A program made the translations under genes and the position numbers. Positions 40,125-48,790 of a stretch of DNA of 64,000 bases are shown in pieces. The stretch is from Modestobacter sp. VKM Ac-2977 (GTDB lineage: Bacteria > Actinomycetota > Actinomycetes > Mycobacteriales > Geodermatophilaceae): contig NZ_JAPVBQ010000001.1 in assembly GCF_026968045.1 (NCBI RefSeq), positions 1,315,238 to 1,379,237 on the forward strand. The letters are read 5' to 3'. Every line of letters begins with the position of its first letter. The stretch's first letter is position 1. The notes beneath the pieces are model-generated. The model did not search any database. It saw only the letters and a list, made by a program, of their open reading frames with translations, and was not told the origin of the DNA.

Positions 40125-40915
40125 GCCTGGCCGTGCGGGTGATCCCCTGCCTGGACGTCGACGCCGGCCGGGTGGTGAAGGGCGTCAACTTCGTCGACCT
40201 GGTCGACGCCGGTGACCCGGTGGAGATGGCCCGCGTCTACGACGCCGAGGGTGCCGACGAACTGACCTTCCTGGACATCACCGCCAGTTCCGGTGACCGG
40301 GAGACCACCTACGACGTCGTCCGGCGCACGGCGGAGAGCGTGTTCATCCCGCTCACCGTCGGCGGTGGGGTGCGCAGCGTGGCCGACGTCGACCGGCTGC
40401 TGCGCAACGGGGCGGACAAGATCGCGGTGAACACCGCGGCGGTCACCCGGCCGGAGCTGATCGCCGAGATCGCCGACCGGTTCGGCAACCAGGTGCTCGT
40501 GCTGTCCCTGGACGCGCGCCGCGTCCGGGACGGCGTGCAGACCGACTCCGGTTTCGAGGTCACCACCCACGGTGGCCGGCGCGGCACCGGCCGGGACGCC
40601 GTGGAGTGGGTGGTGCAGGCCGCGCAGCTGGGCGTCGGTGAGGTGCTGCTGAACTCGATGGACGCCGACGGGACCCGTGCCGGCTTCGACACCGACCTGA
40701 TCTCCGCCGTCCGCCGCGAGGTGACCGTGCCGCTGATCGCCAGCGGGGGAGCGGGCGCGGTCGACCACTTCCCGCCGGCCGTGGCGGCCGGCGCCGACGC
40801 GGTCCTGGCGGCCAGCGTCTTCCACTTCGGCCAACTGCGGGTCGGCGACGTCAAGCAGGGGCTCGCCGCGGCCGGTGTGCCGATCCGGCAGGAGGCCGAC
40901 CGCCCGCTGCGCTGA
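40121..40915 (+). CDS. hisF: Imidazole glycerol phosphate synthase, cyclase subunit HisF
   Basis: HisF uses ammonia from HisH to turn PRFAR into imidazole glycerol phosphate and AICAR. The 264-aa barrel has the first catalytic aspartate in [18 protein letters not shown] near residue 12, phosphate loops [15 protein letters not shown] and [13 protein letters not shown], and [15 protein letters not shown], which holds downstream active-site residues. The second catalytic aspartate falls in VLSLDARRV near 131. ATG 40121 overlaps the Rid gene stop. Confidence 0.96.
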   Translation: MSLAVRVIPCLDVDAGRVVKGVNFVDLVDAGDPVEMARVYDAEGADELTFLDITASSGDRETTYDVVRRTAESVFIPLTVGGGVRSVADVDRLLRNGADKIAVNTAAVTRPELIAEIADRFGNQVLVLSLDARRVRDGVQTDSGFEVTTHGGRRGTGRDAVEWVVQAAQLGVGEVLLNSMDADGTRAGFDTDLISAVRREVTVPLIASGGAGAVDHFPPAVAAGADAVLAASVFHFGQLRVGDVKQGLAAAGVPIRQEADRPLR

Positions 40916-40933
40916 GCCGGCGGCTCGGGGAAG

Positions 40934-41563
40934 TCAGTCGACGGTGAGGTCCACGCAGGCGACCTCGCGGCGGCCGCTCACCCAGAGCAGCACCTCCAGC
41001 GGGGCACCGGTCACCGTGGTCGTCGGCTCACCGTCGCGCAGCCGGCGCTCGCTGCCCGCCGAGCCGTCGGGCACGTCGCTGCGCCGCACCAGCAGGCCGG
41101 CCGTCGGCCGCTGCGACGCCTGGCCGCGGGCCAGGACCGGCACGCTCTTCCACAGCTGGTCCTGCACCTGCCGGGGCAGCTCCCGCGGCGCCCATCCCGG
41201 CTGTGCCCGCCGCACGTCCTCGTGGTGGATCACCATCTCCGCGGTGTTCATCAGCCGGTCCAGCACCGGCCAGGAGGAGGGCACCCAGGCCGGCGGCCCC
41301 GACCGCACCTCGGCGACCAGCCGGTCGTAGTCCTGCCGATCCCGGGCCCGCCCGTGGACCTTGTCCGTCCACCGCGCGAACGGCCCGCCCAGCACGAACC
41401 CCGGCATGGCATCGGGGCGACGGTCGCGCACGACCAGGTGGGCGGCCATGTCCTGGGTCGCCCAGCCCTCGCAGCAGGTGGGCCGATCGGGCCCCAGCTG
41501 CTCCAGCAGGTCGGCCAGCGCGGCCCGCTCCGACTGCGACACGGGCACGGCGGAGGTCGGCAC
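40934..41563 (-). CDS. TIGR03085-like metal-binding protein
   Basis: The 209-aa protein belongs with the actinobacterial TIGR03085 family, another DinB/MDMPI-type helical bundle. Features are ERAALADLLEQLGPDRPTCC, WATQDMAAHLVVRDRRPD with a candidate metal His near residue 42, and MVIHHEDVRRAQPGW near 115 with further His residues. The C-terminal half is a separate sterol-carrier-like region with PLEVLLWVSGR. Function is unknown. GTG 41563 is supported by TAACCT six bases upstream. The stop lies 18 bp from hisF on the opposite strand. Confidence 0.83.
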   Translation of the reverse strand: MPTSAVPVSQSERAALADLLEQLGPDRPTCCEGWATQDMAAHLVVRDRRPDAMPGFVLGGPFARWTDKVHGRARDRQDYDRLVAEVRSGPPAWVPSSWPVLDRLMNTAEMVIHHEDVRRAQPGWAPRELPRQVQDQLWKSVPVLARGQASQRPTAGLLVRRSDVPDGSAGSERRLRDGEPTTTVTGAPLEVLLWVSGRREVACVDLTVD

Positions 41564-41569
41564 GAGCTG

Positions 41570-41575
41570 AGGTTA
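41570..41575 (-). promoter_or_regulatory. Putative -10 (TAACCT) for the TIGR03085 gene
   Basis: On the minus strand TAACCT is followed by exactly six bases and GTG 41563, with no ribosome site between. This is one of the clearest leaderless arrangements in the window. Confidence 0.55.
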
Positions 41576-41673
41576 TCGCCGTTCCGGCACCGACGGCCCG
41601 CCGACGAGACCGGCTCGTGACCGACACCCCGGACCCGCCCTCCCCGGCCGCCGCGAGGCTCCCGGCAATTCCG

Positions 41674-41702
41674 TTAGGGGGCCTAAGGAACGCGAGTACG
41701 CT
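41674..41702 (+). promoter_or_regulatory. Promoter of the ABC exporter operon with overlapping palindrome
   Basis: TACGCT at 41697-41702 is a likely -10, followed at a distance by GGAGG and GTG 41739. The perfect palindrome TTAGG-GGG-CCTAA at 41674-41686 covers the expected -35 (17-nt spacer). A repressor site in this place would block RNA polymerase. The half-sites recall DtxR/IdeR boxes, but the spacing does not match that consensus. Confidence 0.45.
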
Positions 41703-41738
41703 GACCGCACCGACCGCCCGACCCCCTGGAGGATCCCT

Positions 41739-43544
41739 GTGCCGCGCCGCAGAGACGCCGTCGTCCGGCGCGGGCTCGCTCACGTACGGCGCGCCGTGCG
41801 CGAGCAACCGGGCATCTTCGCGCTGGCCTTCCTGGGCAGCAGCCTCTACGGCGGGATGACGGTCGCCAGTGCCTACGTCATCGGTGGGATCACCACCCGG
41901 GTGCTGCTGCCGGCCTTCGACGAGGGGGCCACCACCACGGCCGCGCTGACCCTCGCCGCCCTGGCGATCCTCGTCGTCGCCGTCCTGAAGATCGTCGGCA
42001 TCATCGGCCGCCGGCTGTTCGCCGGCATGATGGCCTACCGGCTGCAGGCCGACTACCGCCGCCGGGTCACCGGCCAGTACCTCCGGCTGCCGCTGTCCTG
42101 GCACCAGCGGCACCCCACCGGCCAGCTGCTGTCCAACGCCAACTCCGACGTCGAGTCGGCCTGGTTCTTCGTCCAGCCGCTGCCCTTCGCCTGCGGCGCG
42201 CTGGTGATGGTGGCGATCACCAGCGTCGCGCTCGTGCTCACCGACCCGCTGCTCGCCGTGGTCGGGCTGGTCGTCTTCCCGCTGGTGTTCGTGATGAACG
42301 CCGTCTACAGCCAGGTCATGTCGCCCCGGATGGCCCGGGCCCAGCAGCTGCGCGGCGACGTGAGCGCGATCGCCCACGAGAGCTTCGACGCGGCACTGGT
42401 CGTCAAGACGCTGGGCCGCGAGGCCAGCGAGACCACCCGCTTCGCGATCAAGGCCGACGAGCTGCGCGACGGGCTGATCGCGGTCGGCCGGGTCCGCGGC
42501 CTGTTCGACCCGATGATGGAGGCGCTGCCGAACCTGGGCACCCTGGCGGTCCTGCTGATCGGGGCGCAGCGGGTCGCCGCCGGCGCCGCCGACGCCGGTG
42601 ACCTGGTCTCCATCGCGTACCTGTTCACCCTGCTCGCACTGCCGATCCGGGCCATCGGCTGGGTGCTGGCCGACCTGCCCCGGGCGATGGCCGGCTTCGA
42701 CCGGGTCACCCCCGTGCTGGAGGCCACCGGGGAGATCCCGCACGGCCCGGACGCCGCGCCCTCGGGCGAGGAGGGCGCCGTCCTCGTCCTGACCGACGTC
42801 GCCTTCCGCCACGGCGGGGCCACCCGCCCGACCCTGGACGGCGTCACCTTCGACGTCGCCGCGGGACGCACGCTCGCCGTCGTCGGCCCCACGGGTGCGG
42901 GCAAGTCCACGCTGGCCGGGCTGCTGGCGCGGCTGACCGACCCGGACTCCGGGGCGGTGCTGCTCGACGGGGTCGACCTGCGCACCCTCCGCGAGGGCGA
43001 GGTCAGCGACCAGGTGGCGTTCGTGGCCCAGACGACGTTCCTCTTCGACGACACCATCCGCGACAACGTGACCCTGGGCGGGCAGTTCTCCGACGAGCAG
43101 GTCCACGAGGCGCTGCGGATCGCCGCCGCCGACGACTTCGTCGCCCGACTGCCCGACGGCCTGGACACCCGGGTCGGGGAGCGCGGCGCGAGCCTCTCCG
43201 GTGGGCAGCGGCAGCGGCTGGCGCTGGCCCGCGCCGTCGTCCGCCGGCCCCGGCTGCTCGTCCTCGACGACGCCACCAGCGCCGTCGACCCGTCCGTGGA
43301 GGCCCGCATCCTGGACGCGCTGCGCGCCACCGACCGGCCGGCCACCGTCGTCGTGGTCGCCTACCGGCAGGCCACGATCGCGCTGGCCGACGAGGTGCTC
43401 TGGCTGGAGGCCGGCCGGCTCGTCGCCCGCGGTACGCACGCCGAGCTGCTCGCGCAGGTGCCCGGCTACGCCCGCCTGGTGCACGCCTACCAACCGCCGG
43501 AGCCCGGTCCGGCCGTGCGCGAGCCCGCGGGGGTGCCGGCGTGA
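41739..43544 (+). CDS. ABC exporter half-transporter with degenerate ATP site
   Basis: The 601-aa protein has six membrane segments (about residues 25-310) and an ATPase domain. The Walker A GPTGAGKST is near 383 and the signature LSGGQRQ at 486-492 is intact. The Walker B glutamate is replaced by Asp511 (LLVLDDATSAVD), and the H-loop histidine by Tyr542 (VAYRQAT). Such changes mark the degenerate half of heterodimeric exporters like TM287/288 or BmrCD. It overlaps by 4 bp the second half-transporter, its obvious partner. The start GTG 41739 has GGAGG 8 nt upstream. Substrate is unknown; lipids or drugs are typical. Confidence 0.9.
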   Translation: MPRRRDAVVRRGLAHVRRAVREQPGIFALAFLGSSLYGGMTVASAYVIGGITTRVLLPAFDEGATTTAALTLAALAILVVAVLKIVGIIGRRLFAGMMAYRLQADYRRRVTGQYLRLPLSWHQRHPTGQLLSNANSDVESAWFFVQPLPFACGALVMVAITSVALVLTDPLLAVVGLVVFPLVFVMNAVYSQVMSPRMARAQQLRGDVSAIAHESFDAALVVKTLGREASETTRFAIKADELRDGLIAVGRVRGLFDPMMEALPNLGTLAVLLIGAQRVAAGAADAGDLVSIAYLFTLLALPIRAIGWVLADLPRAMAGFDRVTPVLEATGEIPHGPDAAPSGEEGAVLVLTDVAFRHGGATRPTLDGVTFDVAAGRTLAVVGPTGAGKSTLAGLLARLTDPDSGAVLLDGVDLRTLREGEVSDQVAFVAQTTFLFDDTIRDNVTLGGQFSDEQVHEALRIAAADDFVARLPDGLDTRVGERGASLSGGQRQRLALARAVVRRPRLLVLDDATSAVDPSVEARILDALRATDRPATVVVVAYRQATIALADEVLWLEAGRLVARGTHAELLAQVPGYARLVHAYQPPEPGPAVREPAGVPA

Positions 43545-45349
43545 GCGAGCAGCCGGTGCTGGCCGCCGACCGCCGGTCGGAGAGCGCCACGGCGACCCTG
43601 CGCCGGGGTCTGCGGATGATGCCGGAGTTCCGCCAGGGGCTGCCTGCCACGTTCGCGCTGGCCCTGATCGCCACGGCCGGCCGGGTGGTCGTCCCGATCG
43701 CGGTGCAGCAGACCCTGGACCGGGGGCTCGGCGCACCCGGCGGCCCGGACATCGACCTCGTCCGCGACCTGGTCGCGGTCTGCGCGGTCGTCGTGCTGAT
43801 CACCAGCTTCGCCGTCTACCGGATGAACGTCCGGCTGTTCCGCACGACCGAGACGGCGCTGGCCGGGCTCCGGGTGCGGGCGTTCCGGCACGTGCACGAC
43901 CTGTCGGTGCTGCACCAGCAGGGCCAGCGGCGGGGGTCGCTGGTCTCCCGGGTGACCAGCGACGTCGACCAGCTGTCGGTGTTCATGCAGTGGGGCGGGG
44001 TGCTGGGGCTGGTCAGTCTCGGCCAGCTCGTGGTGGCCACCGTCGTCATGGCGGTCTACTCCTGGCAGCTCACCCTGCTGGTGCTGGTCTGCTTCATCCC
44101 GCTGGCCGTGGCGATCAAGTTCTTCGCCCGCCGCCTCGCCGAGGTCTACGGCGTCGTGCGCGAACGGGTCGGCGACGTGCTGGCCGCGGTGGGGGAGTCG
44201 GTCGTCGGTGCGCCGACCGTGCGCGCCTACGGCGTCCGCGCCCGGACGGCGGCCCGGCTCGACGGCGCCATCGACCGGCACTACCGCGCCTCGGTGCACG
44301 CGCAGAAGGTGACCGCCGGCGTCTACGTCAGCGGGGAGTTCGTCGCCGCCGTCGCCAACGCGGCGGTCGTCGTGGTCGGCGTGCTGCTCGGCATCGCCGG
44401 GGACATCAGCGCCGGCACCCTGGTCGCCTTCCTCTTCCTGGTCACGCTGTTCGTCGCGCCGGTGCAGACCGCCAGCGAGGTGCTCAACGAGGCGCAGAAC
44501 GCCGTCGCCGGGTTCCGCCGGGTCCTCGACGTGCTGGACACCGAGCCCGACGTGCAGGACCCCGTCGACGGCCGGTCGCTGCCGGACGGGCCGCTGGACG
44601 TGCGCTTCGACGCCGTCTCCTTCGCCTATGCCGCAGGTGCGGCCAAGGCGTTGGACGGCGTCGACCTGACCATCGCCGCCCGGAGCCGCATCGCGATCGT
44701 CGGGGAGACCGGCTCGGGCAAGACGACGTTCGCCAAGCTCGTCACCCGGCTGATGGACCCCACCGGGGGGCGGGTGCTCGTCGGCGGGGTGCCGCTGACG
44801 GAGGTGGCCTTCGCCTCGCTGCGCGAGCGGGTGGTGATGGTGCCGCAGGACGGCTTCCTGTTCGAGGCCTCGGTGGCCGACAACGTGCGCTACGGCCGGC
44901 CGGGGACGACTGATGCGGAGATCGTGGCCGCCTTCGACGAACTGGGCCTGGGGGACTGGCTGGCGGGGCTTCCCGACGGCGTCGCCACGCCGGTGGGCCA
45001 GCGTGGGGAGTCGCTGTCGGCGGGGGAGCGGCAGCTGGTCGCCGTGGCCCGCGCCTACGTGGCCGACCCGGACCTGCTGGTGCTCGACGAGGCGACCAGC
45101 GCGGTCGACCCGGCCACCGAGATGCGGCTGACCCGGGCGCTGGACGCGCTGACGAGCGGGCGCACCACGCTGACCATCGCGCACCGGCTGTCCACCGCGG
45201 AGCGGGCCGACGAGGTGCTGGTCGTGGACGCCGGCCGGGTGGTCCAGCGCGGCACCCACGCCCAGCTCGTGGACGCCGCCGGGCCCTACGCCCGGCTGCA
45301 CGCCTCGTGGCGCCGCAGCTCCGGCCGACAGCCCGAACCCGCCGCCTGA
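43541..45349 (+). CDS. ABC exporter half-transporter with canonical ATPase residues
   Basis: The 602-aa protein has six membrane segments (about residues 40-320) and an ATPase domain with Walker A GETGSGKTT, Walker B ending in Glu517 (LVLDEATSAVD) and H-loop His548 (TIAHRLST). Its signature is altered to LSAGERQ at 492-498. The altered signature pairs with the degenerate Walker B and H-loop of the partner, while the good LSGGQ of the partner completes this subunit's own site. The two genes therefore complement each other as one heterodimer. The start overlaps the preceding stop; a terminator hairpin follows. Confidence 0.9.
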   Translation: MSEQPVLAADRRSESATATLRRGLRMMPEFRQGLPATFALALIATAGRVVVPIAVQQTLDRGLGAPGGPDIDLVRDLVAVCAVVVLITSFAVYRMNVRLFRTTETALAGLRVRAFRHVHDLSVLHQQGQRRGSLVSRVTSDVDQLSVFMQWGGVLGLVSLGQLVVATVVMAVYSWQLTLLVLVCFIPLAVAIKFFARRLAEVYGVVRERVGDVLAAVGESVVGAPTVRAYGVRARTAARLDGAIDRHYRASVHAQKVTAGVYVSGEFVAAVANAAVVVVGVLLGIAGDISAGTLVAFLFLVTLFVAPVQTASEVLNEAQNAVAGFRRVLDVLDTEPDVQDPVDGRSLPDGPLDVRFDAVSFAYAAGAAKALDGVDLTIAARSRIAIVGETGSGKTTFAKLVTRLMDPTGGRVLVGGVPLTEVAFASLRERVVMVPQDGFLFEASVADNVRYGRPGTTDAEIVAAFDELGLGDWLAGLPDGVATPVGQRGESLSAGERQLVAVARAYVADPDLLVLDEATSAVDPATEMRLTRALDALTSGRTTLTIAHRLSTAERADEVLVVDAGRVVQRGTHAQLVDAAGPYARLHASWRRSSGRQPEPAA

Positions 45350-45370
45350 GCTGCCGCTCCGGTGCCGGTG

Positions 45371-45400
45371 GGGCGGGTGGGACGACGATCCCGCCCGCCC
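45371..45400 (+). terminator. Hairpin after the ABC exporter operon
   Basis: GGGCGGGTGGGA at 45371-45382 pairs with TCCCGCCCGCCC at 45389-45400 through 12 pairs, one of them G-U, around a six-base loop. It begins 22 bp after the stop. Confidence 0.7.
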
Positions 45401-45435
45401 GCAGCCCGAGCGGACCGGGACCCGCGCCGAGGCCC

Positions 45436-45441
45436 TACCGT
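45436..45441 (+). promoter_or_regulatory. Putative -10 (TACCGT) for the 141-aa membrane protein
   Basis: TACCGT is followed by exactly six bases and GTG 45448, with no ribosome site: leaderless geometry. Confidence 0.5.
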
Positions 45442-45447
45442 CCGGCC

Positions 45448-45873
45448 GTGTCCTCCGAGTCCGCCAGCCGCCGTCCGCCGCTGCCCGCCCTGGTCGCCGT
45501 GCTGGGGGCGGTGCTCACCGCGCTGCTGACCGCCTTCTTCAGCGTCATCGCCCTGGCCTTCTCCAACGGGCAGTACGACGGCGGCACCTGGCTGGTGATC
45601 GCGACGCCGGTGCTGCTCGCGGCCTGGCTGCTGGCCGGTGTGCTGTTGTTGCTGACCGGCCGTTCCTGGCTGGCGCTCGTCGTGCCTGCCGTCGTCCTGT
45701 TCGGCCTGGTCGTCTGGGGCACCATCGCCGCCGGGCTCGGGGCGGACACCGACGGGTTCGTGGTGCTGATGTGGCTGCTGCCCGCCGGCACCGCGGTGCT
45801 CGCCGGGCTCCCGGGCGTGCGCCGCTGGGTCACCGCCCGGCGGGGCGCCCGGCTGTCCACAGACCGCGGCTGA
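45448..45873 (+). CDS. Small four-helix membrane protein, function unknown
   Basis: The 141-aa protein has four hydrophobic segments at about residues 14-38, 48-70, 72-95 and 103-122, a short polar N-terminus and a basic end (RRWVTARRGARLS), which predicts a cytoplasmic tail. I recognise no family. It has its own leaderless-type promoter and stands between the ABC exporter terminator and a flavoprotein gene. GTG 45448 is chosen because of the -10 spacing; the frame is open upstream, but through the terminator. Confidence 0.7.
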   Translation: MSSESASRRPPLPALVAVLGAVLTALLTAFFSVIALAFSNGQYDGGTWLVIATPVLLAAWLLAGVLLLLTGRSWLALVVPAVVLFGLVVWGTIAAGLGADTDGFVVLMWLLPAGTAVLAGLPGVRRWVTARRGARLSTDRG

Positions 45874-45976
45874 CCACCCCGTGCGTCGGCGGGCGTCCCG
45901 CACGTCCGGAGGGTGCGCCCGCCCCGGCCGAGCGACTCGCACGCGCCGGACCGAGGGCGCGGCGCACTCGGCCGAC

Positions 45977-45982
45977 TAGCGT
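45977..45982 (+). promoter_or_regulatory. Putative -10 (TAGCGT) for the flavoprotein gene
   Basis: TAGCGT is followed by seven bases and GTG 45990. There is no ribosome site, so a leaderless start is likely. Confidence 0.5.
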
Positions 45983-45989
45983 CCCCGGG

Positions 45990-47645
45990 GTGGGCAACGA
46001 CGCTGACGTGATCGTGGTGGGGGCGGGGCTGGCCGGGCTGGTCGCCACCGCCGAGCTGACCGACGCCGGGAAGCGGGTGCTGCTGCTGGACCAGGAGCCG
46101 GCCGCCTCCCTCGGCGGCCAGGCGCACTGGTCCTTCGGCGGACTCTTCCTCGTCGACAGCCCCGAGCAGCGCCGGCTGCGGGTGAAGGACTCCCTGGAGC
46201 TGGCCCGACAGGACTGGCTGGGCACCGCCGGCTTCGACCGCGAGGAGGACCACTGGCCCCGCCAGTGGGCCGAGGCCTACCTGCAGTTCGCCGCTGGGGA
46301 GAAGCGCGCCTGGCTGCGCGCCCAGGGCGTCCGGTTCTTCCCCGTCGTCGGCTGGGCCGAGCGCGGCGGGTACACCGCGACCGGGCACGGCAACTCCGTC
46401 CCCCGGTTCCACATCACCTGGGGCACCGGGCCCGGCGTGCTCGCCCCGTTCCTGCGCCGGGTCGCCGACGCCGCCGCCCGCGGGCTGGTCGACGTCCGGC
46501 ACCGGCACCGGGTCGACGGGCTGGTGGTCACCGGTGGCGCGGTCACCGGGGTGCGCGGGGCGGTCCTGGAGCCCAGCGACGTCGCGCGCGGCGTCGCCAG
46601 CTCCCGCACCGAGGTCGGCGAGTTCGAGTACTCGGCGCAGGCCGTCGTCGTCACCTCCGGCGGCATCGGCGGCAACCACGACCTGGTGCGGAAGAACTGG
46701 CCGGCGCGGCTGGGCCCGGTGCCGAAGCGGCTGCTCTCCGGCGTGCCGGCGCACGTCGACGGCCGGATGCTGGAGATCGCCCAGGGCGCAGGCGGCCGGG
46801 TGGTCAACCCCGACCGGATGTGGCACTACACCGAGGGCATCGCCAACCACTCACCGATCTGGGCCCGGCACGGCATCCGGATCCTGCCCGGCCCGTCGTC
46901 GCTGTGGCTGGACGCGACCGGCACCCGGCTGCCGGTGCCGCTGTTCCCCGGCTTCGACACCCTCGGCACGCTGGCGCACATCGGCACGACCGGGCACGAG
47001 CACACCTGGTTCCTGCTCACCCAGAAGATCGTGGAGAAGGAGTTCACCCTCTCCGGCTCCGAGCAGAACCCCGACCTGACGGACAAGGACCTCAAGCTGC
47101 TGCTCACCCGGGTCCGGTCGGGCGCGGCGGCGCCGGTGCAGAAGTTCCTGGACGACGGCGAGGACTTCGTCGTCGAGCGCACCCTGCCGGAGCTGGTCGC
47201 CGGGATGAACCGGCTCACCGGCGACTCCCCGCACGTCGACCTGGCCACCGTGGAGCGCGAGGTCGTCGCCCGCGACCGGGAGATCGCCAACACGTTCACC
47301 AAGGACCTCCAGGTGACCGCGATGCGCCAGGCCCGCACCTTCCTCGGCGACAAGCTGATCCGGGTCGCCGCACCGCACCGGCTGCTGGACCCCGATGCGG
47401 GGCCGCTGATCGCCGTCCGGCTCAACGTGCTCACCCGCAAGTCCCTCGGCGGCCTGGAGACCGACCTGTCCGGCCGCGTGCTGCGGGCCGACGGGGAACC
47501 GTTCCCCGGGCTGTACGCGGCCGGGGAGGTCGCCGGCTTCGGCGGCGGGGGGATGCACGGCTACCGCTCGCTGGAGGGCACCTTCCTCGGCGGCTGCCTG
47601 TTCTCCGGCCGGGTGGCCGGACGCGCGCTGGCGGCGGCGCTGTGA
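45990..47645 (+). CDS. FAD-binding dehydrogenase (fumarate reductase/KstD-like flavoprotein)
   Basis: The 551-aa protein opens with the dinucleotide fold DVIVVGAGLAGLVATAEL and ends with GLYAAGEVAGFGGGGMHGYR and EGTFLGGCLFSGR, the second FAD-contact region of this superfamily. It fits COG3573, predicted FAD-binding oxidoreductases related to fumarate reductase flavoproteins and 3-ketosteroid dehydrogenases. The substrate is unknown. GTG 45990 was chosen for the TAGCGT box seven bases upstream and because the fold begins at residue 6. The stop overlaps the next GTG. Confidence 0.85.
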   Translation: MGNDADVIVVGAGLAGLVATAELTDAGKRVLLLDQEPAASLGGQAHWSFGGLFLVDSPEQRRLRVKDSLELARQDWLGTAGFDREEDHWPRQWAEAYLQFAAGEKRAWLRAQGVRFFPVVGWAERGGYTATGHGNSVPRFHITWGTGPGVLAPFLRRVADAAARGLVDVRHRHRVDGLVVTGGAVTGVRGAVLEPSDVARGVASSRTEVGEFEYSAQAVVVTSGGIGGNHDLVRKNWPARLGPVPKRLLSGVPAHVDGRMLEIAQGAGGRVVNPDRMWHYTEGIANHSPIWARHGIRILPGPSSLWLDATGTRLPVPLFPGFDTLGTLAHIGTTGHEHTWFLLTQKIVEKEFTLSGSEQNPDLTDKDLKLLLTRVRSGAAAPVQKFLDDGEDFVVERTLPELVAGMNRLTGDSPHVDLATVEREVVARDREIANTFTKDLQVTAMRQARTFLGDKLIRVAAPHRLLDPDAGPLIAVRLNVLTRKSLGGLETDLSGRVLRADGEPFPGLYAAGEVAGFGGGGMHGYRSLEGTFLGGCLFSGRVAGRALAAAL

Positions 47646-48358
47646 CCGCACCCGACTGGGACGCCGTCCCCTACACCGGCCCGCCGTCCTACGGCCCGCC
47701 CCCGCAGCAACCGGGTCCTGGCCACCCGTCCGGCTACGGGCCGCCGCCGCAGGGATGGGCGGCTCCGCAGCCGTGGACGGCTCCGCAGGAGTGGGCGGCT
47801 CCGCAGGGCTGGCCCCCGCCGCCGGGCTGGGTGCCGGTCGGGTGGGGGCCGCCGGGGTGGGGTCCACCGGGAGGCTGGGGCGCTCCGCAGCGCCCGGCCC
47901 GGCCCGGGTCGGTCGTCGCCGCCGCCGTGCTGGCCTTCGTCTCCGCGCTGCTGGTGGTGCTCGGCACCATCTACGGCCTGGCGTTCAGCGCGCTGCTCAG
48001 CCTCGCCCAGGGGCCGTCGGCCGGCGTCGGCACCGGGACGGCGCTGGCCCAGCTCGCGCTGGTGGCCCTGCTGGTCGTGGGCGGGCTGCGGCAGCTGAAC
48101 GGCGACCGCCGGTTCCTGCTCGCCGCCTGCGGGCTCCAGCTGGCCCTGAGCCTGTACTGGGTGACGGTGCTCGGCGACCTCTCCGCGCGCACCATCGGCG
48201 ACGCCCTGGGCTTCGTCCCCGTCCTCTACGTCGTCCTCGCCGGGACGGCGGCCGGCCTGACCTTCCTGCCCGACGCCCGGGCGTGGGGCAAGCGGGCCAC
48301 ACCACCGGCACCGGCGGGGGAGCAGCCGCCCGCAGGAGCGCCCCGGCCCGGGGTCTGA
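47642..48358 (+). CDS. Membrane protein with Pro/Trp-rich repeats, function unknown
   Basis: The 238-aa protein begins with about 90 residues rich in Pro, Gly, Trp and Gln, including imperfect repeats of the type WAAPQ-(PE)W-TAPQ-EW and later GWGPPG. Four hydrophobic segments follow (about 98-125, 135-155, 162-180 and 185-205), and then a proline-rich tail. Such N-termini are common in actinobacterial envelope proteins and may bind partners. GTG 47642 overlaps the stop of the flavoprotein gene, so the two are coupled. No family recognised. Confidence 0.72.
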   Translation: MTAPDWDAVPYTGPPSYGPPPQQPGPGHPSGYGPPPQGWAAPQPWTAPQEWAAPQGWPPPPGWVPVGWGPPGWGPPGGWGAPQRPARPGSVVAAAVLAFVSALLVVLGTIYGLAFSALLSLAQGPSAGVGTGTALAQLALVALLVVGGLRQLNGDRRFLLAACGLQLALSLYWVTVLGDLSARTIGDALGFVPVLYVVLAGTAAGLTFLPDARAWGKRATPPAPAGEQPPAGAPRPGV

Positions 48359-48403
48359 CCGGCGCCGGGTCCGGGGCCTGACCGGCCCCCGCGCGCCGGG
48401 TGG

Positions 48404-48409
48404 GACGAT
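48404..48409 (+). promoter_or_regulatory. Putative -10 (GACGAT) six bases before hisI
   Basis: GACGAT keeps A2 and T6 and is followed by exactly six bases and ATG 48416. No ribosome site is present. The missing first T makes this weaker than others in the set. Confidence 0.35.
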
Positions 48410-48415
48410 CAGCGC

Positions 48416-48790
48416 ATGTCCGCCCCTGCCCCCGACACCGCCCTGGACCCCGCCGTCGCCACGCTGCTGAGCCGCGACCCCGCCGGCCTCGTCGCCGCCG
48501 TCGTGCAGCAGCACGACACCGGCGAGGTGCTGATGGTCGCCTGGATGGACGACGAGGCGCTGCACCGCACGCTGACCACCGGCCGGGCCACCTACTGGTC
48601 GCGCAGCCGCGGCGAGTACTGGGTGAAGGGGGAGACCTCCGGTCACCGGCAGTGGGTGCGCGACGTACGACTGGACTGTGACGGCGACGCCCTGCTGCTG
48701 CTCGTCGACCAGGAGGGCCCGGCCTGCCACACCGGGGCACGCAGCTGCTTCCACCGCCCGCTGCCGGCCACGCCCGGGGCGCCGGCATGA
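48416..48790 (+). CDS. hisI: Phosphoribosyl-AMP cyclohydrolase HisI
   Basis: HisI opens the adenine ring of PR-AMP in histidine synthesis. The 124-aa monofunctional form shows [34 protein letters not shown], and the zinc and magnesium site in [17 protein letters not shown] and CHTGARSCF. It lies 7.5 kb from hisF, beyond the ABC exporter and flavoprotein genes. Its stop overlaps the ATG of trpE, so a his and a trp enzyme are translated from one message. Confidence 0.95.
   Translation: MSAPAPDTALDPAVATLLSRDPAGLVAAVVQQHDTGEVLMVAWMDDEALHRTLTTGRATYWSRSRGEYWVKGETSGHRQWVRDVRLDCDGDALLLLVDQEGPACHTGARSCFHRPLPATPGAPA

Noticed and set aside
41674-41686. DtxR/IdeR iron box
   Set aside because: Half-sites resemble the outer parts of the consensus, but the spacer is 3 bp and the central part is missing.
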